NCBI RefSeq assembly: GCF_036231355.1
Contig: NZ_CP109496.1
Location: 4,092,001 to 4,156,000, forward strand
DNA from: Streptomyces sp. NBC_01431
GTDB taxonomy: Bacteria; Actinomycetota; Actinomycetes; Streptomycetales; Streptomycetaceae
DNA: 64,000 nt
Direction of reading: 5' to 3'
Part shown: piece after piece, positions 16,505 to 27,192 of the stretch
Numbering within the stretch: the first letter of the stretch is position 1
How the letters are laid out: each line of letters opens with the position of its first letter
Translations under genes and position numbers: made by a program
The notes under the pieces: model-generated
Told to the model about the DNA's origin: nothing
Databases searched by the model: none
Seen by the model: only the letters and a program-made list of their open reading frames with translations

Positions 16505-17380
16505 ATGGAGCTCGGTCTCGTCGGCCTCGGCAAAATGGGCGGCAACATGCGCGAGCGCATCCGCCGCGCGGGGCACACCGTCATCGGTTACGACCGCAAC
16601 GCGGACGTAGCGGATGTCCACAGCCTCAAGGAGCTTGTGGACAGCCTCAAGGGTCCGCGCGTGGTGTGGGTGATGGTTCCGGCGGGTGCCGCGACGCAGT
16701 CCACCATCGACGAGCTCGCCGAACTCCTGTCGCCCGGCGACATCGTGGTGGACGGCGGCAACTCCCGCTGGACCGACGACGAGAAGCACGCCGTCGAGCT
16801 GGGCATCAAGGGCATCGGCTTCGTCGACTGCGGTGTCTCCGGCGGTGTCTGGGGCCTGGAGAACGGCTACGCGCTGATGTACGGCGGCGACGCCGAGAAC
16901 ATCGCGAAGGTCCAGCCGGTCTTCGACGCGCTCAAGCCCGAGGGGGACTTCGGCGCGGTCCACGCGGGCAAGGTCGGTGCCGGCCACTTCTCGAAGATGG
17001 TCCACAACGGCATCGAGTACGCCATGATGCAGGCCTACGCCGAGGGCTGGGAGCTCCTGGAGAAGGTCAACTCGGTCACCGACGTCCGCGAGGTGTTCCG
17101 CAGCTGGCAGGAGGGCACGGTCATCCGTTCCTGGCTGCTCGACCTGGCGGTCAACGCGCTGGACGACGACGAGCACCTCGACAAGCTCAAGGGCTTCGCG
17201 CAGGACTCCGGCGAGGGCCGGTGGACCGTTGAGGCCGCCATCGACAACGCCGTGCCGCTGCCCGCGATCACCGCTTCGCTGTTCGCCCGCTTCGCGTCCC
17301 GGCAGGACGACTCCCCGCAGATGAAGATGATCGCCGCGCTGCGCAACCAGTTCGGCGGCCACGCGGTCGAGTCCAAGTAG
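16505..17380 (+). CDS. gnd: 6-phosphogluconate dehydrogenase (short, NAD-type, decarboxylating)
   Basis: 291 residues, the short (~300-residue) family rather than the 470-residue NADP enzyme. It oxidises 6-phosphogluconate to ribulose 5-phosphate and CO2. Rossmann motif GLVGLGKMGGNM at residues 4-15, substrate-site GGNSRWTDDE near 83, catalytic GAGHFSKMVHNGIEY near 159. ATG 16505 is seven bases after AAAGGA; GTG 16502 is also possible. Its position between dnaN and recF is typical of Streptomyces. Confidence 0.93.
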   Translation: MELGLVGLGKMGGNMRERIRRAGHTVIGYDRNADVADVHSLKELVDSLKGPRVVWVMVPAGAATQSTIDELAELLSPGDIVVDGGNSRWTDDEKHAVELGIKGIGFVDCGVSGGVWGLENGYALMYGGDAENIAKVQPVFDALKPEGDFGAVHAGKVGAGHFSKMVHNGIEYAMMQAYAEGWELLEKVNSVTDVREVFRSWQEGTVIRSWLLDLAVNALDDDEHLDKLKGFAQDSGEGRWTVEAAIDNAVPLPAITASLFARFASRQDDSPQMKMIAALRNQFGGHAVESK

Positions 17381-17422
17381 CACCAAAGAGCAGTAGGTAA
17401 GCCGGGGGAGGTCGGCGACACC

Positions 17423-18544
17423 ATGCACGTCACCCATCTCTCGCTGGCCGACTTCCGCTCGTACGCCCGGGTCGAGGTTCCGCTCGACCCGGGCGTCACC
17501 GCTTTCGTGGGCGCCAACGGGCAAGGCAAGACCAATCTCGTCGAGGCGGTCGGCTACCTCGCCTCGCTCGGCAGCCACCGCGTCTCCTCGGACGCGCCGC
17601 TGGTGCGGATGGGCGCCGAACGGGCTGTCATCCGTGCGGCCGTCACCCAGGGCGAGCGCTCCCAGCTGATCGAGCTGGAGCTCAACCCGGGGCGCGCCAA
17701 CCGCGCCCGCATCAACAGGTCCTCGCAGGTCAGACCCCGCGATGTGCTGGGGATCGTACGGACCGTGCTGTTCGCGCCGGAGGACCTGGCGCTGGTGAAG
17801 GGCGACCCCGGTGAGCGGCGCCGGTTCCTCGACGAGCTGATCACCGCGCGCTCGCCGCGCATGGCGGCCGTCCGGTCCGACTACGACCGTGTCCTCAAGC
17901 AGCGCAACACCCTCCTGAAGTCCGCCGCGATGGCCCGCCGGCACGGCGGCCGCGGCATGGACCTGTCCACGCTGGACGTGTGGGACCAGCACCTCGCGCA
18001 GGCCGGTGCCGAGCTCCTCGCGCAGCGCCTCGACCTGATCTCCGCGCTGCAGCCGCTCGCCGACAAGGCGTACGAACAACTGGCCCCGGGCGGCGGGCCG
18101 TTGACCCTGGAGTACAAGCCGTCGGCGCCGGGCACCGGGCACACCCGCGAGGAGCTGTACGGCCAGCTCATCGCGGCCTTCGCGGACGTCCGCAAGCAGG
18201 AGATCGAGCGGGGCGTGACGCTGGCCGGTCCACACCGCGACGATCTGCTGCTGCGCCTGGGCGAGCTGCCGGCGAAGGGGTACGCGAGCCACGGCGAGTC
18301 CTGGTCGTACGCGCTGGCGCTGCGGCTCGCCTCGTACGACCTGCTGCGGGCCGAGGGCAACGAGCCGGTGCTCGTGCTCGACGACGTGTTCGCCGAGCTC
18401 GACGCCAGGCGCCGCGAACGCCTGGCGGAACTGGTGGCTGTGGGCGAGCAGGTCCTGGTGACGGCCGCGGTGGACGACGATGTTCCGGGAATCCTCGCGG
18501 GAGTGCGCTACGAGGTCGCGGCGGGCGAGGTGACGCGGGTATGA
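17423..18544 (+). CDS. recF: DNA replication and repair protein RecF
   Basis: 373 residues. SMC-like ATPase that helps load RecA at gaps. Walker A GANGQGKTN near residue 33, signature and Walker B region EPVLVLDDVFAELDARR near residue 313. ATG 17423 has GGGGGAGG upstream. Its stop overlaps the start of the DUF721 gene (ATGA). Confidence 0.97.
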   Translation: MHVTHLSLADFRSYARVEVPLDPGVTAFVGANGQGKTNLVEAVGYLASLGSHRVSSDAPLVRMGAERAVIRAAVTQGERSQLIELELNPGRANRARINRSSQVRPRDVLGIVRTVLFAPEDLALVKGDPGERRRFLDELITARSPRMAAVRSDYDRVLKQRNTLLKSAAMARRHGGRGMDLSTLDVWDQHLAQAGAELLAQRLDLISALQPLADKAYEQLAPGGGPLTLEYKPSAPGTGHTREELYGQLIAAFADVRKQEIERGVTLAGPHRDDLLLRLGELPAKGYASHGESWSYALALRLASYDLLRAEGNEPVLVLDDVFAELDARRRERLAELVAVGEQVLVTAAVDDDVPGILAGVRYEVAAGEVTRV

Positions 18545-19083
18545 GCGAGGCATCCGAATCGGCCGAGCCGCTGAAAGTGCCCGAGTCCTCCGGCGTCGAC
18601 CTGGCGCGCGTCGCGCTGCGCGCGGCCAAGGAGCAGGCCAAGGCACGGGGCGCGGCCGCGCAGCAGAAGAAGCAGGCCCGGCGGGGTGGCGGACTGCGCT
18701 CCGGAGCGCGGGCGGACGGGCGCGACCCGCTGCCGCTGGGCGCCGCGATCAACCGCCTGATCAGTGAGCGCGGTTGGGAGGCGCCGGCCGCGGTGGGCGG
18801 GGTGATGGGCCGCTGGCCGCAGATCGTCGGCGACGACCTCGCCAACCACTGCGTGCCGCAGTCGTACGACGAGGCCGAGGCCGTTCTCACCGTCCAGTGC
18901 GACTCGACGGCCTGGGCGACCCAGCTGCGGCTGCTCGCGCCCCAGCTGGTGGCCCGGCTCAACGCGGATCTGGGCCACGGCACGGTCCGGCTGCTCAAGG
19001 TGCTGGGCCCGAGCGGCCCGCCGCAGCGTTACGGCAGGCTGCGCGCCCCGGGGAGCACCGGGCCCGGCGACACCTACGGGTGA
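18541..19083 (+). CDS. dciA: DciA-type DUF721 protein (putative replicative helicase operator)
   Basis: 180 residues. The N-terminal ~60 are charged and alanine/lysine-rich. The DUF721 domain (~70-160) contains INRLISERGWEAPAAVGGVM, WPQIVGDDLANHC and LTVQCDSTAWATQLRLLAPQ. DUF721 proteins (DciA) interact with the replicative helicase in bacteria lacking DnaC/DnaI. The recF overlap and position before gyrB fit that role. Confidence 0.88.
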   Translation: MSEASESAEPLKVPESSGVDLARVALRAAKEQAKARGAAAQQKKQARRGGGLRSGARADGRDPLPLGAAINRLISERGWEAPAAVGGVMGRWPQIVGDDLANHCVPQSYDEAEAVLTVQCDSTAWATQLRLLAPQLVARLNADLGHGTVRLLKVLGPSGPPQRYGRLRAPGSTGPGDTYG

Positions 19084-19553
19084 GGATCCTTTGTAAGAGC
19101 TCCGGCTGAGAGCTCCCCTTATATGGAGCGCGGTCCGGCCGTCTTCACAGGGAGCGGGGCCTGTCCGCCGCACGCTGGTTGACGTGCGAAAACGGGGCCT
19201 GAGAGAGCCCTGGGACCCGGTGAGGAGCATGAGGCGTCCCTCACCGTAGTCGGAGGTTGACAGGTCGAAGCGCTGAATGCCCGTGTGAGGCTCTTGGGGC
19301 CCCTCCCCGAATATGGGGAGTCGGTAGGCGCCCGCTCAGGGCGGCACATGCGGACTCAGGTACCGGCAAACCCCCATTCATGTCGGCGCTACCGGTAGAC
19401 TGGTGCACAATCCCGCCGTCCTCGCGGGACCCACCGAAAGATGCGGTCGGAAGCTTGCTCCCCGGAGCGGCGCCCGACGCTGACCATCGCTGAACGACGC
19501 AGCCGCTCCTGCCTGACAGGGGAAGGCTTGTGCTGTGCCAGAAAGGGCGCTTC
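19084..19553 (+). other. Long gyrB upstream region
   Basis: 470 bases without a convincing gene. It holds an AGAGCTCC direct repeat (~19097-19115), a 6-bp hairpin CTCCCC/GGGGAG (19303-19320), and a possible -10 (TAGACT, ~19395) near 19.4 kb. The length suggests the regulated gyrBA promoter(s), perhaps supercoiling-sensitive, but I cannot resolve them by eye. Confidence 0.5.
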
Positions 19554-21593
19554 GTGGCCGATTCCGGCAACCCCAACGAGAACACCCCGTCCACTGCCGT
19601 CGGCGGGAACGGCGAGGTCACCGCCTCGTACGACGCCAGCGCGATTACCGTCCTCGAAGGTCTGGACGCGGTCCGCAAGCGACCCGGCATGTACATCGGC
19701 TCGACCGGTGAGCGTGGTCTGCATCACCTTGTGTACGAGGTCGTCGACAACTCGGTTGACGAGGCCCTGGCGGGGCACGCGGACACCATCGATGTCACGA
19801 TCCTGCCCGACGGCGGCGTGCGCGTCGTCGACAACGGCCGTGGCATCCCCGTGGGCATCATCCCCTCCGAGGGGAAGCCGGCCGTCGAGGTCGTGCTGAC
19901 CGTCCTGCACGCGGGCGGCAAGTTCGGCGGGGGCGGGTACGCCGTCTCCGGCGGTCTGCACGGTGTGGGCGTCTCCGTGGTGAACGCGCTGTCCACGAAG
20001 GTCGCCGTCGAGGTCAAGACCGACGGCCACCGCTGGACGCAGGACTACAAGGCGGGCGTGCCGACCGCGCCGCTCGCCCAGCACGAGGCCATCGAGGAGA
20101 CCGGCACCTCGGTCACTTTCTGGGCCGACGGCGACATCTTCGAGACCACCGAGTACTCCTTCGAGACGCTCTCGCGGCGCTTCCAGGAGATGGCCTTCCT
20201 CAACAAGGGCCTGACCCTGACGCTGACGGACGAGCGCGAGTCGGCGAAGGCCGTCTCGGGCGCCGACTCCGCCGACGAGGCAGAGGAGCACCAGCCCCTG
20301 TCGGTGAAGTACTTCTACGAGGGCGGCATCGTCGACTTCGTGAAGTACCTCAACTCGCGCAAGGGCGAGCTGATCCACCCGACCGTGATCGACATCGAGG
20401 CCGAGGACAAGGAGCGACTCCTCTCGGCCGAGATCGCGATGCAGTGGAACTCTCAGTACAGCGAGGGCGTTTACTCCTTTGCGAACACCATCCACACGCA
20501 TGAGGGGGGTACGCATGAGGAGGGATTCCGCGCCGCGCTCACGGGCCTGGTCAACCGGTACGCCCGTGACAAGAAGCTGCTGCGCGAGAAGGACGACAAC
20601 CTCTCGGGCGAGGATATCCGCGAGGGTCTGACGGCGATCATCTCCGTCAAGCTGGGCGAGCCGCAGTTCGAGGGCCAGACCAAGACCAAGCTGGGCAACA
20701 CCGAGGCGAAGACGTTCGTCCAGAAGGTGGTGCACGAGCACCTCACCGACTGGTTCGACCGCAACCCCAACGAGGCCGCGGACATCATCCGCAAGTCCAT
20801 CCAGGCGCAGACGGCCCGCGTCGCCGCCCGCAAGGCGCGCGACCTGACCCGCCGCAAGGGGTTGCTCGAGTCGGCGTCGCTGCCCGGCAAGCTCTCGGAC
20901 TGCCAGTCCAACGACCCCACCAAGTGCGAGATCTTCATCGTCGAGGGTGACTCCGCCGGTGGTTCGGCGAAGTCCGGCCGCAACCCGATGTACCAGGCGA
21001 TCCTGCCCATCCGAGGCAAGATCCTGAACGTCGAGAAGGCGCGGATCGACAAGATCCTGCAGAACACCGAGGTCCAGGCGCTGATCTCGGCGTTCGGTAC
21101 CGGGGTCCACGAGGACTTCGACATCGAGAAGCTCCGCTATCACAAGATCATCTTGATGGCGGACGCCGATGTCGACGGCCAGCACATCAACACCCTGCTG
21201 CTGACCTTCCTGTTCCGCTTCATGCGGCCGCTGGTCGAAGCCGGACACGTGTACCTGTCGCGTCCGCCGCTCTACAAGATCAAGTGGGGCCGGGACGACT
21301 TCGAGTACGCGTACTCGGACCGTGAGCGCGACGCGCTCGTGGAGCTCGGCAAGCAGAACGGCAAGCGGATCAGGGAAGACTCGATCCAGCGCTTCAAGGG
21401 TCTCGGTGAGATGAACGCCGAGGAGCTCCGTGTGACCACCATGGACACCGAGCACCGGGTGCTCGGCCAGGTCACCCTGGACGACGCGGCCCAGGCCGAC
21501 GACCTGTTCTCGGTGCTGATGGGTGAGGACGTCGAAGCACGCCGCTCCTTCATCCAGCGCAACGCGCGCGACGTCCGCTTCCTCGACATCTGA
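19554..21593 (+). CDS. gyrB: DNA gyrase subunit B
   Basis: 679 residues from GTG 19554 (SD GAAAGGG seven bases upstream); an in-frame start at 19530 would add eight residues. GHKL ATPase motifs VVDNSVDEALAG and VDNGRGIPVG, the ATP lid GGGGYAVSGGLHGVGVSVVN, the TOPRIM EGDSAGGSAKSGR and the metal-binding DADVDGQHI are all present, with C-terminal VEARRSFIQRNA. Together with GyrA it introduces negative supercoils; it is the aminocoumarin target. Confidence 0.98.
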   Translation: MADSGNPNENTPSTAVGGNGEVTASYDASAITVLEGLDAVRKRPGMYIGSTGERGLHHLVYEVVDNSVDEALAGHADTIDVTILPDGGVRVVDNGRGIPVGIIPSEGKPAVEVVLTVLHAGGKFGGGGYAVSGGLHGVGVSVVNALSTKVAVEVKTDGHRWTQDYKAGVPTAPLAQHEAIEETGTSVTFWADGDIFETTEYSFETLSRRFQEMAFLNKGLTLTLTDERESAKAVSGADSADEAEEHQPLSVKYFYEGGIVDFVKYLNSRKGELIHPTVIDIEAEDKERLLSAEIAMQWNSQYSEGVYSFANTIHTHEGGTHEEGFRAALTGLVNRYARDKKLLREKDDNLSGEDIREGLTAIISVKLGEPQFEGQTKTKLGNTEAKTFVQKVVHEHLTDWFDRNPNEAADIIRKSIQAQTARVAARKARDLTRRKGLLESASLPGKLSDCQSNDPTKCEIFIVEGDSAGGSAKSGRNPMYQAILPIRGKILNVEKARIDKILQNTEVQALISAFGTGVHEDFDIEKLRYHKIILMADADVDGQHINTLLLTFLFRFMRPLVEAGHVYLSRPPLYKIKWGRDDFEYAYSDRERDALVELGKQNGKRIREDSIQRFKGLGEMNAEELRVTTMDTEHRVLGQVTLDDAAQADDLFSVLMGEDVEARRSFIQRNARDVRFLDI

Positions 21594-21637
21594 CTCGGTC
21601 TGTCGCTGACCGCTTCGAAAGGACTTGAGAACCAGCA

Positions 21638-24235
<2,598 letters not shown>

Positions 24236-24238
24236 AGC

Positions 24239-24886
24239 GTGAGTGGAGCCACGGGCGCCGGAGCGGCCGCTTCCGGAGCGAAAGGTGCCCGTGGCCCTGC
24301 CGCGGACTCCCAGGGGGTAACGGTGACGGACACCCGGGGGCCTCAGGCCCGCACGGAGTACGAGGGCCACGCCAACGGGCCGCTGCCCGGTGAGCGTGAG
24401 CGGCCCGCACAGGGCCAGCAGCCCTACCACCCGCCGCAGGCGTATCCAGCGCCTCAGCGGGGCAGTTCGGGGGCGGCGGTCCGCCGGCCGCGTACGGGGG
24501 CGCGTACGACGCCCCGAACGCGCAAGGCGCGGCTGCGGGTGGCCAAGGCCGACCCGTGGTCGGTGATGAAGGTCAGCTTCCTGCTGTCCATCGCGCTCGG
24601 CATCTGCACGGTGGTCGCGGCGGCGGTGCTGTGGATGGTCATGGACGCCATGGGCGTCTTCTCGACGGTCGGCGGCACGATCAGCGAGGCCACGGGCTCG
24701 AACGAGTCCAACGGCTTCGACCTCCAGTCGTTCCTCTCGCTGCCGCGGGTGCTGCTGTTCACCTCGATCATCGCGGTGATCGACGTGGTGCTCGCCACCG
24801 CACTGGCGACGCTCGGCGCCTTCATCTACAACCTCTCGGCCGGTTTCGTGGGTGGCATCGAGCTCACGCTGGCCGAGGACGAGTAG
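24239..24886 (+). CDS. DUF3566 domain membrane protein
   Basis: 215 residues starting at GTG 24239, three bases after gyrA with GAGGAG overlapping the gyrA end. The N-terminal ~100 residues are disordered. The conserved part starts LRVAKADPWSVMKVSFLLS and has two membrane segments (~110-138 and ~171-205) ending FVGGIELTLAEDE, the DUF3566 pattern. The family sits after gyrA across actinobacteria; function is unknown. Confidence 0.9.
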   Translation: MSGATGAGAAASGAKGARGPAADSQGVTVTDTRGPQARTEYEGHANGPLPGERERPAQGQQPYHPPQAYPAPQRGSSGAAVRRPRTGARTTPRTRKARLRVAKADPWSVMKVSFLLSIALGICTVVAAAVLWMVMDAMGVFSTVGGTISEATGSNESNGFDLQSFLSLPRVLLFTSIIAVIDVVLATALATLGAFIYNLSAGFVGGIELTLAEDE

Positions 24887-24986
24887 CCGCTGCCCACAGC
24901 CGTCCGGCTATCGATTTTGGGACTGGCGGTCCCGTGCGCTAATCTTCAGAGGTCGGCGCGCGGGACACACTCCCGCAAGGCGCGGC

Positions 24987-25060
24987 GGGGCTATAGCTCA
25001 GTTGGTTAGAGCGCATCCCTGATAAGGATGAGGCCACAGGTTCAAATCCTGTTAGCCCCA
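24987..25060 (+). tRNA. tRNA-Ile (GAT)
   Basis: 74 bases, full cloverleaf: acceptor GGGGCTA/TAGCCCC, D-arm AGCTCAGTTGGTTAGAGC, anticodon loop CTGATAA with GAT, T-loop TTCAAAT. No encoded CCA. Confidence 0.98.
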
Positions 25061-25085
25061 CAGCAGACCTGACACAGGTCACAGG

Positions 25086-25111
25086 CCCGGTAGATCTCAT
25101 GATCTACCGGG
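25086..25111 (+). terminator. tRNA-Ile terminator
   Basis: Perfect 11-bp stem CCCGGTAGATC / GATCTACCGGG with TCAT loop, then GTCTTCT. Confidence 0.85.
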
Positions 25112-25409
25112 TCTTCTGCATGTCCTCCTGCCCCACCCTGCCGGCCCGTCTGTTGCCGCCTCGGCTCTCGTCGCCGGACTCGTCGGCGTGCCTCCGGGCG
25201 CCCGGTACGAGGGACGCCCATCCTCGGCGAATGGTTCCGGAATCCAGAGGTAAATTAATTATTGCTTTTCCGGGGGCGTGCGTTTTTTATTCGCAACCAC
25301 TTCGCGCTCCCGCGCGCCTGACCATCCCTTGTATTCCGTCGAGCTATTGGTGATAAAACTGTCGTTGTCCAACTCGTCGAATAGTTCTATTAATCAGAAG
25401 GGTGGAGTC
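25112..25409 (+). other. AT-rich leader of the secreted repeat peptide
   Basis: No gene. Unlike its surroundings it has AT-rich patches (TAAATTAATTATTGC near 25251, GTTTTTTATTCG near 25281, TGATAAAACTG near 25350). It probably carries the promoter of the 25410 gene; I could not define the boxes. Confidence 0.5.
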
Positions 25410-25679
25410 ATGATTCAAAGTGTCAAGCGTGTGATCGCTGTGGGTGCTGCTACTGCCGCGCTGGCCGCCGGAGTGGCTTTCTCCTCGGTCGGTACCGCGG
25501 AGGCTGCTCAGTCGCACGGGATCGTGGCGGCGCACGGTGGCAAGGAGAGGTGCCACGTGGTCAAGGGCTACTGGACGAAGACCTGGCACAAGCCCTCGCG
25601 CGACCGGCACGGCAAGGTCCACCCCGGGTACTGGACGAAGACCTGGCACAAGGCGCGCAAGGTCTGCGAACGACGGTAA
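25410..25679 (+). CDS. Small secreted two-Cys peptide with duplicated GYWTKTWHK motif
   Basis: 89 residues from ATG 25410 (SD GGTGGAG). A Sec signal peptide (KRVIAVGAATAALAAGVAF) has a likely cut after AEA. The mature ~53 residues contain GYWTKTWHK twice, exactly 20 residues apart; the underlying DNA repeats over 24 identical bases with 60-base spacing. One cysteine lies before (KERCHVV) and one after (KVCERR), allowing one disulfide around the repeats. Very basic and Trp/His-rich. I do not recognise the family; metal binding, wall binding or antimicrobial action are possibilities only. Confidence 0.8.
   Translation: MIQSVKRVIAVGAATAALAAGVAFSSVGTAEAAQSHGIVAAHGGKERCHVVKGYWTKTWHKPSRDRHGKVHPGYWTKTWHKARKVCERR
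25566..25652 (+). repeat. Coding direct repeat, 60-base period
   Basis: Two copies (25566-25592, 25626-25652) of the GYWTKTWHK codons, identical over 24 bases despite codon freedom, suggesting recent duplication or gene conversion. Confidence 0.85.
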
Positions 25680-25739
25680 TGTCCGCCTACTCGCGCAAAG
25701 AGTATGTGAGGCCTCTTTAAAAAGGTCGCCAAAATCACG

Positions 25740-25773
25740 CGGAGCCCTCAGGGGGAAATCCCTGGGGGCTCCG
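25740..25773 (+). terminator. Terminator after the secreted peptide
   Basis: 14-bp stem with one G-T wobble (25740-25753 / 25760-25773), loop of six bases. The remaining 25774-26152 holds no gene I can support. Confidence 0.75.
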
Positions 25774-26152
25774 TGGTATTTCTCCGGCGCTATTTCTGTG
25801 TATTTGCTGTGCGGAGTGTTGCAGGGCTGGGAGTGGCGATCTCGCGGCCGGGATCTGCTGCCTGGACCGCGATAAAGGAGAGCGTCGGGGAGTCATACGG
25901 TGTTGATCAAGGCGGGGGCGTGAGGCAGTGGGCCTACACGACACGGGGAGTGCTTGCGTCTGCACGACATGGAGAAGGCCGCCGGTGCGAATCCGGCCGC
26001 CCCGCTCCTTCAGGCAGGCCGCCCTGCGGCGTGCACGGCGCGGAAGTCGTCTCCCCGTGCACGCAGGACCGCCTCCGTGACCCAGAAAACACCGAAGAGC
26101 CCGGCAACTCGGGGGAGTTGCCGGGCTCGCAGCTCGGGCAGAGCGGGGTGGG

Positions 26153-26710
26153 TCAGGAGGTCATGGCCTCCGGCCCTGGGCCATCCGCGGGGGCGGCGGG
26201 GTTCGGAGCCTCCGGCCTGGACTCATCCGAAGGCCGAGCGGGGTTCGGGGCGTCGCGCCCCGGACCATCCGCGGGGTTCGGGGCTTCGGCACCCGGACCA
26301 TCCGCCGAGTTCGGGGCTTCGGCACCGGGATCGGTCGCGGGGGCGGCCTCGGGCTCATCCGCTTCCGTCGGGGCGTTGTTCTCATCGGCGCCCTCGCTGG
26401 GCGTGTTCGGGTCGTCGGCCGCGTCGCGGACGTCGGTGCGCTGGCGGGAGGAGGGCGAGGCGCCGTGTGCCTCGGCGCGGATGCGCTGCTTCATGGTGGG
26501 CGGCAGCGCCGAGGCGGCGGGCAGGGCCCAGTGCACGGCAGGAGCAACGGAGGCGGGGAGTTCGCTCCGGTTGTACGTCACGTCGTGTTGCGGTACGGAA
26601 GCCGCGGGGGCGGCGGCGGAGGCCTGACCGGCGAAGCCGAGGGCTGCGAACAGGGCGACGAACATGCTGATGAGGGCCGTCCACCACGTCGTGAGCTTGC
26701 TGGTTGCCAT
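26153..26710 (-). CDS. Secreted Pro/Ala-rich repeat protein
   Basis: 185 residues from ATG 26710 (GAGGAAG upstream); the frame is open further but lacks a site. Signal peptide in the first ~35 residues (TALISMFVALFAALGFAGQASA). A middle part has QHDVTYNRSELPASVAP and MKQRIRAEAHGASPSSRQR, followed by a ~90-residue low-complexity tail with imperfect EAPNPADGPG repeats rich in Pro, Ala, Asp and Glu. Probably exported and wall-associated; no catalytic motif is visible. Divergent from the DLW-39 gene. Confidence 0.7.
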   Translation of the reverse strand: MATSKLTTWWTALISMFVALFAALGFAGQASAAAPAASVPQHDVTYNRSELPASVAPAVHWALPAASALPPTMKQRIRAEAHGASPSSRQRTDVRDAADDPNTPSEGADENNAPTEADEPEAAPATDPGAEAPNSADGPGAEAPNPADGPGRDAPNPARPSDESRPEAPNPAAPADGPGPEAMTS

Positions 26711-26857
26711 GACTTCCTCGCTTCTTCCGTGAGCAGGGTGTGCTTTTGGGTTGCCCGAATTGCGTTGTATCCGATGATGTGCGGGCAGTGCGGAGGAGGC
26801 GAGGAGCGACGCACCGTATCGCCGGATCTTCCGATGAACTACACACGGATGGAGCAT

Positions 26858-26879
26858 CACCGATTGATATCGATCGGTG
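26858..26879. promoter_or_regulatory. 22-bp palindrome (operator candidate)
   Basis: CACCGATTGATATCGATCGGTG, symmetrical except one base pair. It lies in the divergent region and immediately upstream of a possible -10 (TATAGT, 26882-26887) for the DLW-39 gene, where a repressor could block RNA polymerase. Confidence 0.5.
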
Positions 26880-26932
26880 TGTATAGTCGGGCGGCAGAGG
26901 TCCCTTACGTCAAGGAAAGACGAGGTCGCGCG

Positions 26933-27067
26933 GTGAAGAAGCTTCTCCTGGTCGCACTGGCTGCCATCGGCGGGCTCCTCGTGTACCGCCAGATCCAGGC
27001 GGATCGCGCCGAGCAGGATCTGTGGACGGAGGCGACCGACTCCGTGCCCGCAGGTTCGGGTGTGTGA
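26933..27067 (+). CDS. DLW-39 family small protein
   Basis: 44 residues from GTG 26933: KKLLLVALAAIGGLLVYRQ membrane segment, then QADRAEQDLWTEATDS with the family-defining D-L-W. Known as a short conserved actinobacterial ORF near gyrA; function unknown. Followed by a strong terminator. Confidence 0.9.
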   Translation: MKKLLLVALAAIGGLLVYRQIQADRAEQDLWTEATDSVPAGSGV

Positions 27068-27083
27068 GACGAAGACCCGGTTG

Positions 27084-27117
27084 CGAAGCCCCGGCCACTG
27101 ATGTGGCCGGGGCTTCG
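27084..27117 (+). terminator. Terminator of the DLW-39 gene
   Basis: Perfect 15-bp stem (27084-27098 / 27103-27117) with a TGAT loop. Confidence 0.85.
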
Positions 27118-27192
27118 TGCTGTCCCGGGGCGGGTCCGTCCCCGGGCGCCGGTGTGTTCACGTAAGCGAATGGCTGACTTGCGAGGGCAAAG

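Noticed and set aside
16614..16644. Two DnaA-box-like 9-mers inside gnd (ATGTCCACA, TGTGGACAG)
   Set aside because: They fall in conserved codons (VHSLKELVDS) and each has a mismatch; too weak alone.
26161..26846. Alternative minus-strand frames in the 26.2-26.8 kb gene
   Set aside because: Arg/Pro-rich translation of the repeat tail; only the frame from 26710 has a signal peptide and ribosome site.
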